From positions 1,367,305 to 1,431,304 of the forward strand of contig NZ_JH594596.1 of the NCBI RefSeq assembly GCF_000243215.1: a DNA stretch of 64,000 nucleotides, given 5' to 3'. Position 1 is the stretch's first letter. Each line of letters begins with the position of its first letter. Under the pieces are notes generated by a model that saw nothing but the letters and a program-made list of their open reading frames with translations, was not told the origin of the DNA and made no database searches. Origin of the DNA: Odoribacter laneus YIT 12061 (GTDB taxonomy: Bacteria > Bacteroidota > Bacteroidia > Bacteroidales > Marinifilaceae). Positions 56,719 through 64,000 of this stretch are shown here, in pieces. The position numbers and the translations under genes were made by a program.

Positions 56719-59325
56719 TCAATTCAAAATATCCCGGCTCATGTTAAAGGTTCTCAAGGTATGATCTTTGTCATAATCAAAAATCATATCCCCTGTTTGC
56801 CGTTTTAATGTAACTTCATTTAAACGGAACCAGATAAAAGCTTTTCCTACCTGTATACCGTCTATAATTTCCACTTTCAAATCATTTCCCGCTATGGGAA
56901 TGACCCGCATGCGACTTCCGTCTTTCACCTGTACTTTATCAAAATTTACAGCCTTCCCATTTTGAGTTTTCATCTGTATAATCCCCTCCTCTCCCCGGAT
57001 AAATTCAATCTTTCCTATATTTTTATAGATTGCAGGACAACGGGTTTTAAAAGTAGGGTTGTACTGATCCAAAGCTTGAAGAGCCATCAATCCACTTACA
57101 GGCGTATCGTGCTCCTGTATCATCGCAATAACAGCTAACAAACCCGCTAAACCTTTATCCGTCTGATTATTTACCTGATCATCAGCTAATTCCTTTAATT
57201 GCTCCGACATATTCAGCACACTCATCTTCTGCTTGTTAGAAGCTGCCAGTTTGGCAATCCCTGTCCATCGGTTAAAGGCCCCGGCCACAACTACTTCTTC
57301 TTTACGAGTAATGTATATACCCGACAAAAAAGAACCTACTGCATCAGGCTGTATTTCACTTTGCAATACTTCTCCCTTTTTTCCAAAACGAACAATATAA
57401 TTAAATCCGGTTTTTTCTTCATTGGGTTGTAAACCAGCCCCGGATGCCCACATCACTTTTCCTTCAGGAGCAATCCCCGCCGTAAATAAATCACTCCCCG
57501 CCTTAGCCTGAAGCCGGATTCCACCGAAATCAGCATCTTTTTCAAAAGTCCCCGACAACAAAATCCGATTTCCATCTATTTTTAAATGATGAGGCATATT
57601 TACCCCTTTTCCTCCCAAAGGTAAAACCCATTCAAAACGATTCTGATTATCTACCTTAGCCACAAAGATCATCCGATTTTTAGCCGGTACAACAAAGCGC
57701 TTGGAACCATCTTCAAATTTATGCTCAAAAATTCCTGCTACATATACATTCCCATCCTCTGCAAACTGCATCAGGCTCGAACGATTTAAAATTGTCCCTC
57801 CCGCCTTGTCTATCAAAGCAGCAATACGATCTTCACGTTCCCGGGTAATCTGACGTCCCATCACGGGAATTACATCCACTCTTTTCCCTATAAATTCAGG
57901 CATACCCCTTCCTATTCCAGCTCCCATATAAGTCGGATCACATACAGTATATAATTCCCTGCCATATTTCACATAATCCCCTTTTACCTCCTCCGGCAAT
58001 TTAACAGCAGCTGCCACATGCCCCGGATAGCTCAATCCTATTCCCGGCAATCCCGTCAACATATCCACTAAACGAGAAAACAAAACTGCCCGGTCTTCAC
58101 AATCACTGTAAGGATAAAAAAACATTTCTTCCGAAAAGAAATATTTTTCGTGCCCAAATTGTTCTTCATCTGTTCTATAAGGAAAGGCCTGCTGCAAAAG
58201 ACCCAATATCCATTCCACTCTTTTCTCCTGAGACATTGGCTGTAAAACAGACCGGAAATTCTCTTCTATACTTTCTTTTAAAGTAGCCGATAAAGGAGTC
58301 TCGAAATAAACATTCAATTCCGTAGAAGGGTAATCTTTGAAGAAAGCTGTCACCCCCTGGTTATAAGAAATAGTGTATTCCTGCCCTTTGTAGTTCAGCA
58401 ACCGCTTTCCAGAAAGTTTTGTAGAAAAATTCAAAGAAGAAGAAAAACGCAAATCCGGACAACGATTACTACCTGAAAAATTTTTATCGTAAGTATAAAG
58501 GGACTTATTTAAAGGCCGGGTAATGTAATAACGAACCCCATCTTTTACGATAAAAGATAAAAAGAAAATATCCTGAACTGCCGGCAATAATACAGCAACC
58601 TCCCCCCCTCCATAACCTATCCGGGCCGAATATCCCGATTTATTCATCAAAAACCAAATCAACAATTGACGTGAATTTTCATCTTTTACAAAAATTTCCG
58701 CACATCGCCCTAACAACATATAATACCCCCAATCATTCAATCCCAACTGTTCCTTCCATCCGAATAACCGATCCAATAAATCATCATAATTTGTACGGCT
58801 CATTCTTAACCAATAATCGGCAAAAGCAGTTTCCGTCAATTTACCCGTAAAAGGCATACACAAATCTTGATCCACCCCCAGCTTCAGACGGTTTCCATAA
58901 AAATTCACATCGAAACGAAGGAGCGGATACCCCTTCTGAATACTCTTTTTCACCCGTGGAAGCGGCGCTGCAATTAAACGGGTATCCTCAGCAGGCCTTT
59001 CGGTTGTTTGCAATTCCACTATTGAAGTCCTGGAATGTTTTTCCGCAACCGGAGCGATTTTAGGTTCCGGATCCCGCCGCGGTAAATTCCCCTTGAATAT
59101 TTCAAATTCCGTCCATCGTTGTTTGAGAAACTCTGCAAATTCCTGATCTCTCTGTTTCACAAAATTATCATAGTCTTTTTGCAATTCTTCCAATCCCCGA
59201 TTCGTTTCTTTGGCAAGACGGTCGTATTGAGCCCTCTCTTGTTTCACCCATTCCTCATAGGTCTGAGAAAATAATGGCTGAAAAAGACCCAATAACCCGA
59301 AGCATATAAACCATATTTTCATCAT
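56719..59325 (-). CDS. Exported transglutaminase-fold plus beta-propeller protein, operon leader
   Basis: ATG at 59323-59325 (MMKIWFICFGLLGLFQPLFS) gives a signal peptide and 868 residues; upstream starts add a non-signal segment. Residues about 20-85 form a charged coiled coil (YEEWVKQERAQYDRLAKETN onward). A large middle region leads to a transglutaminase-like core with an apparent Cys-His-Asp triad: C409 in YPYSDCEDRAVLF, H436 in YPGHVAAAV and D463 in VCDPTYMGAGIG. The C-terminal 300 residues contain SBBP-type propeller repeats (GTFEKDADFGGIRLQAKAGS, then DLFTAGIAPEGKVMWASGAG). The fold could act as a protease, crosslinker or amidase. It opens a five-gene operon of exported proteins. Confidence 0.72.
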   Translation of the reverse strand: MMKIWFICFGLLGLFQPLFSQTYEEWVKQERAQYDRLAKETNRGLEELQKDYDNFVKQRDQEFAEFLKQRWTEFEIFKGNLPRRDPEPKIAPVAEKHSRTSIVELQTTERPAEDTRLIAAPLPRVKKSIQKGYPLLRFDVNFYGNRLKLGVDQDLCMPFTGKLTETAFADYWLRMSRTNYDDLLDRLFGWKEQLGLNDWGYYMLLGRCAEIFVKDENSRQLLIWFLMNKSGYSARIGYGGGEVAVLLPAVQDIFFLSFIVKDGVRYYITRPLNKSLYTYDKNFSGSNRCPDLRFSSSLNFSTKLSGKRLLNYKGQEYTISYNQGVTAFFKDYPSTELNVYFETPLSATLKESIEENFRSVLQPMSQEKRVEWILGLLQQAFPYRTDEEQFGHEKYFFSEEMFFYPYSDCEDRAVLFSRLVDMLTGLPGIGLSYPGHVAAAVKLPEEVKGDYVKYGRELYTVCDPTYMGAGIGRGMPEFIGKRVDVIPVMGRQITREREDRIAALIDKAGGTILNRSSLMQFAEDGNVYVAGIFEHKFEDGSKRFVVPAKNRMIFVAKVDNQNRFEWVLPLGGKGVNMPHHLKIDGNRILLSGTFEKDADFGGIRLQAKAGSDLFTAGIAPEGKVMWASGAGLQPNEEKTGFNYIVRFGKKGEVLQSEIQPDAVGSFLSGIYITRKEEVVVAGAFNRWTGIAKLAASNKQKMSVLNMSEQLKELADDQVNNQTDKGLAGLLAVIAMIQEHDTPVSGLMALQALDQYNPTFKTRCPAIYKNIGKIEFIRGEEGIIQMKTQNGKAVNFDKVQVKDGSRMRVIPIAGNDLKVEIIDGIQVGKAFIWFRLNEVTLKRQTGDMIFDYDKDHTLRTFNMSRDILN

Positions 59326-59603
59326 ACATTTTTTTAATGAATTTATCTCTTGTCTGATAAGTTTTGTTATTTTCTCCGGTTTTGTGACACAATCTAAAAA
59401 CTTTTTTTCACATCTTAAAAGGTGAACCACATTCATTGTGTAAAATTAATAAAAAATACATAACTCATCTAAATATTTTTGATATGTCTTGATACAAAAA
59501 GAAGAAAAAATTCAAGTCCTCTCCCCGTTTATTATTTTCCTCTTTCTTATTTCGCTCTTTATAATCCTAAAAAGAGGCAGATTTAATTTGCTTCCCCTTC
59601 TTC

Positions 59604-60055
59604 GGTTGTTTGCGTTTTTCAGTCATGCTTCACTCGCTTTTCTGTAAGCTCAAGCTCCGTTAAAACACCAAAACTTCCTCCTTTTAGACAGGCAAAGCCT
59701 GTCTAACGTCGGCGGACAAATGGTGTTTTTTACACTCCGCTTTCGCACAGAAAGACGCTCCTTCCCGCAATGACTGAAAAACACAAACGACCTCCGATAC
59801 CCGCTAAATCCTTCCCTCGTTGCTTCTTTAAATGTTTTCTCAAAGTTCCTGTGTTTGAAGCCGGAGCCTTGTTTCGGGAAAGAGATATGACGGGAGAGAG
59901 CGTAATTTTGTCAGGAAGTCGTACCGTTAAAAAACGCAGGGTTGTCCGCCGACGTTAGGCACACGAAGTGTGACTAAAAGGAGGAAGCATCTGCGTTTTA
60001 GGGGAGACTGACTATACAAAATAGCGAACGGAGTCTCCAGCTCTTTCCCGAAATA
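59604..60055. repeat. Complex non-coding element of nested inverted repeats
   Basis: Two long imperfect hairpins lie side by side. The left runs from 59604-59626 to its match at 59770-59792 (21 of 23 pairs), with apex ACAGGC-AAA-GCCTGT (59688-59702). The right runs from GCCTTGTTTCGGGAAAGAG near 59866 to its match near 60036-60055, with apex CACAC-GAA-GTGTG. The 46-bp apex blocks 59674-59719 and 59942-59987 are inverted copies of each other: the outer 14 bp and inner 17 bp are identical, while the central 15 bp differ but keep a hairpin. It looks like a structured DNA or RNA element. A 62-codon plus-strand frame inside is judged non-coding. Confidence 0.75.
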
Positions 60056-60405
60056 AGGCGGAGGAATACCTAAGAAAAATAAACAAGCAAGTTAAATCTA
60101 GGATTAAAATAGTCCAAAATTCTCATTCCGGACTATTTCAACATTTAGATTAATACAGATTAAAATACTGATTTCAAAATGATTTGGAGATCATCCGCTA
60201 TCAGATATCTTTTCTTCTCTTTTTTCAGACTTATATACGTTGCCACCGGAACTTGCTAATTTTTATTGATTTTTAAAATAATATGATCGATCCATAATTT
60301 TTGTGACACCTTTAGAGCCAAAAAATTCTCATTTTAAATAGTTTTTTTCGATGTATTTATAAAAACATATGATCAGATTTATACAATCTTTTCTATTTTT
60401 CGTTG

Positions 60406-60413
60406 TATTTTTG
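60406..60413 (+). promoter_or_regulatory. -7 promoter element for the BFD-like gene
   Basis: TATTTTTG fits the Bacteroidetes TAnnTTTG consensus. It lies about 47 bp before the ATG. The -33 element is not evident. Confidence 0.5.
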
Positions 60414-60459
60414 AAAAAAAGAAAAATAGAACTAGATAGTAATTATTAAAAATAAGGTT

Positions 60460-60636
60460 ATGAGTGAAATTATTTGTCATTGTTTTGAAGTAAGCCGGGA
60501 AGAAATTGAAAAAGCAATTCGGGAAAAAGGATTAAAAACAATAGAAGAAGTAGGAGAAAACACAAACGCAGGAACTGGTTGCGGTGGATGTCAGGAACAA
60601 ATTCAGGAAATTTTGGATAAAATCAATAATCAATAG
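60460..60636 (+). CDS. BFD-like [2Fe-2S]-binding protein
   Basis: A 58-residue cytosolic protein: MSEIICHCFEVSREEIEKAI, then AGTGCGGCQEQIQEIL near residue 41. The four cysteines (CxC near the start, CxxC later) and two short helices are those of a bacterioferritin-associated ferredoxin/NirB-type BFD domain, which holds a 2Fe-2S cluster. In E. coli, Bfd reduces bacterioferritin to release iron; no ferritin gene is near. Stand-alone copies are common in anaerobic Bacteroidetes. It has its own -7 element and terminator, so it is a single-gene unit. Confidence 0.88.
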   Translation: MSEIICHCFEVSREEIEKAIREKGLKTIEEVGENTNAGTGCGGCQEQIQEILDKINNQ

Positions 60637-60665
60637 ATAAAAATTCAGAGTTTCTTCTTTGCACT

Positions 60666-60702
60666 AAAAAACTGTCGAAAAATTTCTCCGACAGTTTTTT
60701 GT
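60666..60702 (+). terminator. Rho-independent terminator after the BFD-like gene
   Basis: Arms AAAAAACTGTCG / CGACAGTTTTTT with an 11-nt loop, ending in a T-run, about 30 bp after the stop. Confidence 0.9.
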
Positions 60703-60823
60703 TTATACACAAATTCTATTTCCCTATTGAATACCTTTCTCTTTTAACCGTATAGTTTCATACCTCATGCCAGGGATTCCTCCTTCCTCCTAAAAGGTAT
60801 GATCTTCCGATAAATGAACTATT

Positions 60824-60966
60824 TCCGTTCCCATTAAATCCTTCTTCCCCCCCCGCTCATCACCTTCTCCAAACGTTTTTCCGGAACATCAGTGTTTCAA
60901 ACCGGAGCTTTGTTTCAGGAAAGAGATCTGACGGGAAAGAGTGTAATTTCGTCAGGAAGTCATATT
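60824..60966 (+). repeat. Diverged second partial copy of the 59.8-kb element
   Basis: This stretch aligns with 59794-59927: both share GGAAAGAGAT, GACGGGA, GTAATTT and GTCAGGAAGT in the same order. In a 69-bp core there are eight differences, six of which would change the encoded residue, so it behaves as a DNA or RNA element rather than a coding sequence. The nested hairpins of the first copy are not preserved here. Confidence 0.65.
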
Positions 60967-61698
60967 AAGTTTAAACGAAAAAAGCTCTTCTTATTACATA
61001 CTTAAAACATCCTGAAAATCAACTGAAAAACAAAATATAAACTTTAGTATAGAAAAAATTACACAATAGGGCACGTCCCTAATGGGTAAAAATAGTGAAT
61101 TTGAATCAATGTATATAGCAGGTAAAATAAGGTATAAGAAAAGAAAACAGCCGGCAGATATTCTGACTTAAAAGGAAAGTTTGTTGCAACATGCCTTGTA
61201 AAAATTTCTGCCCTGCCGGACTGTTTTCGAATGCAATTATTGGTCCTTTGTTCTCATCACCAACTCCAAGAGTTATGCGTCAATTCTCGCAGACAATAAA
61301 TTGCCATCGTATAGAGTCAATCTAGCAGTCAAGTAAACCTACAGACTGGGATCGACTCACATTGCACCAGAAAGGCGGGTAAACCATCGGGAAGCAATAG
61401 AGCAACCCCACGTCCGTAGGCTATATCGTACCATTTTGTATATGGTTGTACATATCCCCGAACGTGAGCGTTGCCATCCCGCTCCAATTCCCATATTTTT
61501 TACCCTTTTATCTGATTTGGAACGTTCCAGAACACTTACGATACTTATAAAGGTTTTTACAAACCTTTTTCGCTTTGTACTGGACAAAGAAAACGAAAAA
61601 CTTTCAATTTTGCAATATATGTTTAAAATATTCACGGTTTTCTTTACATTTTCTAAACAATTTCTATTTTCGTTTCCGTATCGATAAGTTTTCTGACA
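60967..61698. other. Gene-free interval with unassigned open runs
   Basis: 732 bp without a recognised gene. On the minus strand 61329-61499 is open for 57 codons (GYVQPYTKWYDIAYGRG) without a start. On the plus strand 61206-61336 is also open. Either could be a gene relic, but no family is recognised. No tRNA-like fold was found. Confidence 0.4.
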
Positions 61699-62127
61699 TT
61701 AATTTATGATAATCGTTATCAAAGAATCTTTAGCTAAAGAACGTCCTTCGTTACTGATTTGCAAATTGAAAATATAATCTCCCCGGGGAACGGTATGGTC
61801 CCAAGGAAGCTCTATTACGCCTTTGCGAATCATTCGGAACTGACGGATTGCCTCTTCCTGTCCCTGTTTACAAACAATACTTCTTATTTGATAGGAAATC
61901 GGCAATGTACCTTGTACTCCTTCAATAGGAGTGGTTTGCCAGGGAATTTCAAATTGAATGCGACGGGCCTCCTCCGGATCTTCCGGGTTCAATACTGCTT
62001 TGAAATAAACTGTATCGGGACGATAGCCCGCATTTCGCACGTCCAAATACCCGACAGTTGTATGATCACAACCTGTTCCTAAAACAAGTCCAGCTAATAT
62101 TCCCAGTAGGTTAAGCATCCTTTTCAT
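61699..62127 (-). CDS. Unrecognised lipoprotein in SusD-type locus
   Basis: ATG at 62125-62127 (MKRMLNLLGILAGLVLGTGC, 142 residues) is preferred over a GTG one codon upstream. The lipobox cysteine is in LGTGC. The mature part is beta-rich (VGYLDVRNAGYRPDTVYFKA, IPWQTTPIEGVQGTLPISYQ, VPRGDYIFNLQISNEG), suggesting one Ig-like or jelly-roll domain. It is the last gene of the SusD-fasciclin operon at the right edge. No family name can be given; a surface adhesion or glycan-binding part is likely from context. Confidence 0.7.
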   Translation of the reverse strand: MKRMLNLLGILAGLVLGTGCDHTTVGYLDVRNAGYRPDTVYFKAVLNPEDPEEARRIQFEIPWQTTPIEGVQGTLPISYQIRSIVCKQGQEEAIRQFRMIRKGVIELPWDHTVPRGDYIFNLQISNEGRSLAKDSLITIIIN

Positions 62128-62138
62128 CACTATTTTTA

Positions 62139-62762
62139 TTAAAGTTCAGTCATTTGATAAGTATAACTCAAAGCATGTACCACTCCATTGGTTGTTTCAA
62201 TATTGGATGAAGCCACTTTAGCCTGATACCCGCTTTTCAAAGCATGAATCCCCAAACCTTCTTCTCCTATATCGGGCACTCCCATAAAAGGATTCTTTAT
62301 CCGGTAAACCCGTAAATCTATACCAGAAAGCGTCTTTACGATTGTTCCCCCTGTTAAAGTACCTTTTACTTCGTAATCGAATTCTTGCTGCATCTTTTTC
62401 CCGGGAATAATATGGGATAACAAAATCCGCCTGCACATCTCTTCGGGGATATCCCGAATACCTTGATATTTCATCGCTTTGTTTTCATCTAAATTTTTCA
62501 CTAAAAATTGATTTACAGACAAATTCGTTATCCCAAAAAAAGTAATCTCCTTATACTGAGGGTGTGTACCGTCAAAAATATTCACCAAACCGGCCCGTTC
62601 GATCATCATCACGACAGAATCCCAGTCTGCGTGATCTTTCGCAAAATACTCCCACATGCTACAATCGTGCTTTCCATAAGCCAAGCCCGTATCATGAAAT
62701 TCATTTTTGTCGCAAGCATATACGGCTAAAATAATTCCTATATAACATAAATATTTTTTCAT
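62139..62762 (-). CDS. Fasciclin (FAS1)-domain lipoprotein
   Basis: A 207-residue lipoprotein with lipobox AVYAC (Cys17). The mature protein is one FAS1 domain: SMWEYFAKDHADWDSVVMMI, ERAGLVNIFDGTHPQYKEIT with FFGITNLSVNQFL, then ILLSHIIPGKKM and LSGIDLRVYRI, ending NIETTNGVVHALSYTYQM, which fits the FAS1 H2 box. FAS1 domains mediate adhesion or carbohydrate binding; in Bacteroidetes they often follow SusD genes. It lies 17 bp after the susD-like gene and 11 bp before the 142-residue lipoprotein. Confidence 0.85.
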   Translation of the reverse strand: MKKYLCYIGIILAVYACDKNEFHDTGLAYGKHDCSMWEYFAKDHADWDSVVMMIERAGLVNIFDGTHPQYKEITFFGITNLSVNQFLVKNLDENKAMKYQGIRDIPEEMCRRILLSHIIPGKKMQQEFDYEVKGTLTGGTIVKTLSGIDLRVYRIKNPFMGVPDIGEEGLGIHALKSGYQAKVASSNIETTNGVVHALSYTYQMTEL

Positions 62763-62779
62763 AATTTATTCCTTTTCAA

Positions 62780-64000
62780 TTAATTGTCAAAACCATTATT
62801 CAACCAATAAGTCGTCTGTTTCATAAGCGTGTTATTTTCAAAAGCACTGCTTATTACCGGAATATAAAGCGCTCCGTCGGCAACCTCTTTATCTGTCAAC
62901 GTCCGGAATTTTCCCTTCAATTCTTCCCGGTAAAATCCATTTCTTACAATGTCATTATAGCGCATCGCAAACCCTTCTAAAAACAATTCCCTCACTCTTT
63001 CCCGATAAATAAACCAAAGCAAATCTCCGTCTGCCGGGGAGTAATCCCAAGTTCCCGCCCGCCTCCGGATGAGATTTACATCTGCAATAGCACCCTGGGT
63101 ATCTCCAAGCCGAGCTTTGATTTCTGCTCGTAAAAGGATAATTCCAGCCAGACGGATCAAGATTAAGTTATCTTCATACCCTTTAGTCCTACCGGCAAAA
63201 AGACCAGTCTCATAAAAAACGATATGCCTCCATTTGTAAATATACGCTGCTCCCTGAGTAATCGAAATGTTGACATTTGCCATGGAATCCAATTTATAAA
63301 AATACGACTCCCTTCTTTTATCCCGGGGATCGGGATACAATTCCAGTACCGTGGAGTTATTAATCCTCGTATTTCTTTTCGTAGCCGGAGTAGCTAAACG
63401 CCCTAAGGGCCATGTCTGGCATGCCCCAGCAATTCCTCCTCCCAACATTAAATCGAAATCCGAATTCTGAAACTCTATTTCAAAAATCCCCTCCCGGCTA
63501 TTTCCCAATAAAACAGTAGTACACACCTCTTCCGGATCGGATACCAGAGAATAGACGCCACTGTTTATCACTTGATCTGCCGCATTCAAAGCTTTCGTAT
63601 ACAGTTCCGGTTCTTTATTCAAAGCCGCCTTCCAAGCATAAGCGTGAGCTAAAATAGCATAAGCCGTCCCTTTACTAGGTGTTTGTTTGCTCTGTATCAT
63701 TTTCCCCTGACTATCGACAAGGGCATCTGCTTCCGGAAGTAACCGGGTAGCTTCCTCCAAATCCCGAATGACAAAATCTATAATTTCCTGCCAGGGGATT
63801 CTCGCTTTTTCCCCTACATCTTCACTTTCAACAATCAGGGGAGCGTCTCCCCACGTCTGTGAAATATAGAAATACAACCAAGCCCGGATCGTATAGGCCT
63901 GACCGAGATAAAAGTTATACCTGTCTTCCCGGAGGTTTGCCCGGTGCAGGTTGTCTATCACTGCATTAGCATGGGCAATTGCATTATAACAATTTATCCA
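62780..64000 (-). CDS. SusD/RagB-family lipoprotein, partial (runs off right edge)
   Basis: The minus-strand frame is open to base 64000 (406 codons visible); a GTG at 63961 is not the true start because the upstream codons WINCYNAIAHANA continue the SusD fold. Visible landmarks are the TPR-type helix GQAYTIRAWLYFYISQTWGDAPL, AILAHAYAWKAALNKEPELY, and the C-terminal RERVRELFLEGFAMRYNDIV. The signal peptide and N-terminal quarter are outside the window. A susC partner would be expected further right. It binds oligosaccharides at the cell surface in this family. Confidence 0.92.
   Translation of the reverse strand, partial: WINCYNAIAHANAVIDNLHRANLREDRYNFYLGQAYTIRAWLYFYISQTWGDAPLIVESEDVGEKARIPWQEIIDFVIRDLEEATRLLPEADALVDSQGKMIQSKQTPSKGTAYAILAHAYAWKAALNKEPELYTKALNAADQVINSGVYSLVSDPEEVCTTVLLGNSREGIFEIEFQNSDFDLMLGGGIAGACQTWPLGRLATPATKRNTRINNSTVLELYPDPRDKRRESYFYKLDSMANVNISITQGAAYIYKWRHIVFYETGLFAGRTKGYEDNLILIRLAGIILLRAEIKARLGDTQGAIADVNLIRRRAGTWDYSPADGDLLWFIYRERVRELFLEGFAMRYNDIVRNGFYREELKGKFRTLTDKEVADGALYIPVISSAFENNTLMKQTTYWLNNGFDN

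Larger units (their letters stand above)
59326..60459. other. Gene-free interval upstream of the exported-protein operon
   Basis: This interval holds the operon promoter region (59326-59520, AT-rich, no exact TAnnTTTG), the nested inverted-repeat element (59604-60055), a hairpin AAATAGTCC/GGACTATTT at 60107-60138, and the promoter of the small ferredoxin gene. No RNA gene of a known family was recognised. Confidence 0.55.

Noticed and set aside
59770-59958. A 62-codon plus-strand frame inside the inverted-repeat element as a gene.
   Set aside because: Its diverged copy at 60.9 kb shows mostly amino-acid-changing differences and no intact frame, and the frame overlaps the structural arms.
59700-59965. 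Integron attC-like site: GTCTAAC at 59701-59707 and GTTAGGC at 59955-59961 fit the RYYYAAC/GTTRRRY core pattern around a palindrome.
   Set aside because: The span is about 260 bp, larger than usual attC sites, the interior has its own hairpins, and no integron integrase or cassette array is seen. Short degenerate cores arise by chance.
61340-61480. A possible tRNA or other structured RNA in the GC-richer stretch.
   Set aside because: No cloverleaf could be drawn and no T-loop consensus (GTTCRAATC) is present.
1-64000. CRISPR arrays, rRNA operons and prophage structural genes.
   Set aside because: No regularly spaced direct repeats, no rRNA-like conserved stretches and no capsid, tail or terminase genes were seen on either strand.

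Overview
This window reads as a chromosomal segment of a gut-type Bacteroidales. The evidence is two sets of SusC/SusD or SusD-like genes with glycan-handling lipoproteins, a hybrid two-component (HTCS) regulator, an IS4351-type insertion sequence known from Bacteroides, TAnnTTTG -7 promoter elements, A-rich start regions without clear Shine-Dalgarno sites, and the order rsfS-ftsH-DUF2007-cdsA-psd. Gene content would fit the Odoribacteraceae, but that is a guess from recall. No rRNA, tRNA or CRISPR array was found.

Layout. 1-17.1 kb is a polysaccharide utilisation locus (PUL) on the minus strand. In transcription order it holds an HTCS regulator, a GH2 enzyme, SusC, SusD, a DUF1735/tachylectin-like lipoprotein, a GH89 alpha-N-acetylglucosaminidase, MurQ and a GH20 beta-hexosaminidase that runs off the left edge. 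Its susC is split by a 1154-bp IS30-family element with a 4-bp target duplication; removing the element restores a 1061-codon frame. 17-22 kb holds an MscS-type channel, then a FucP-type sugar transporter, an APH-fold sugar kinase of the N-acetylhexosamine kinase type and a CBM9-like protein, which probably finish amino-sugar use. 22-30 kb has YitT, HtpG, two adjacent TPR histidine kinases (one with a decayed ATPase domain) and a DUF308 membrane protein.

30-34 kb is a graveyard: AT-rich gene relics, a GH43 tail with a frameshift, and an IS630-type transposase relic, around intact cinA and a DJ-1/PfpI gene. 34-50 kb is mostly housekeeping: an M48 protease, class I fumarase, two transporters, miaA, a PLP aminotransferase, then rsfS, ftsH, cdsA, psd, panB and a pseudouridine synthase.

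50-59.3 kb is the most unusual part. A sigma-70-like protein with a long N-terminal extension sits before a zinc-finger anti-sigma protein. They converge on a five-gene minus-strand operon of exported proteins: a transglutaminase-fold/beta-propeller protein, a CsgG/FlgT-like protein, a DUF6175-like protein and two LPP20-type proteins. This resembles an outer-membrane assembly related to flagellar H-ring parts, but no flagellar genes are present. 59.3-61.7 kb is largely non-coding: nested inverted repeats with a diverged second partial copy, and a short BFD-type ferredoxin gene. The right edge enters a second SusD-type locus with a fasciclin-domain lipoprotein.
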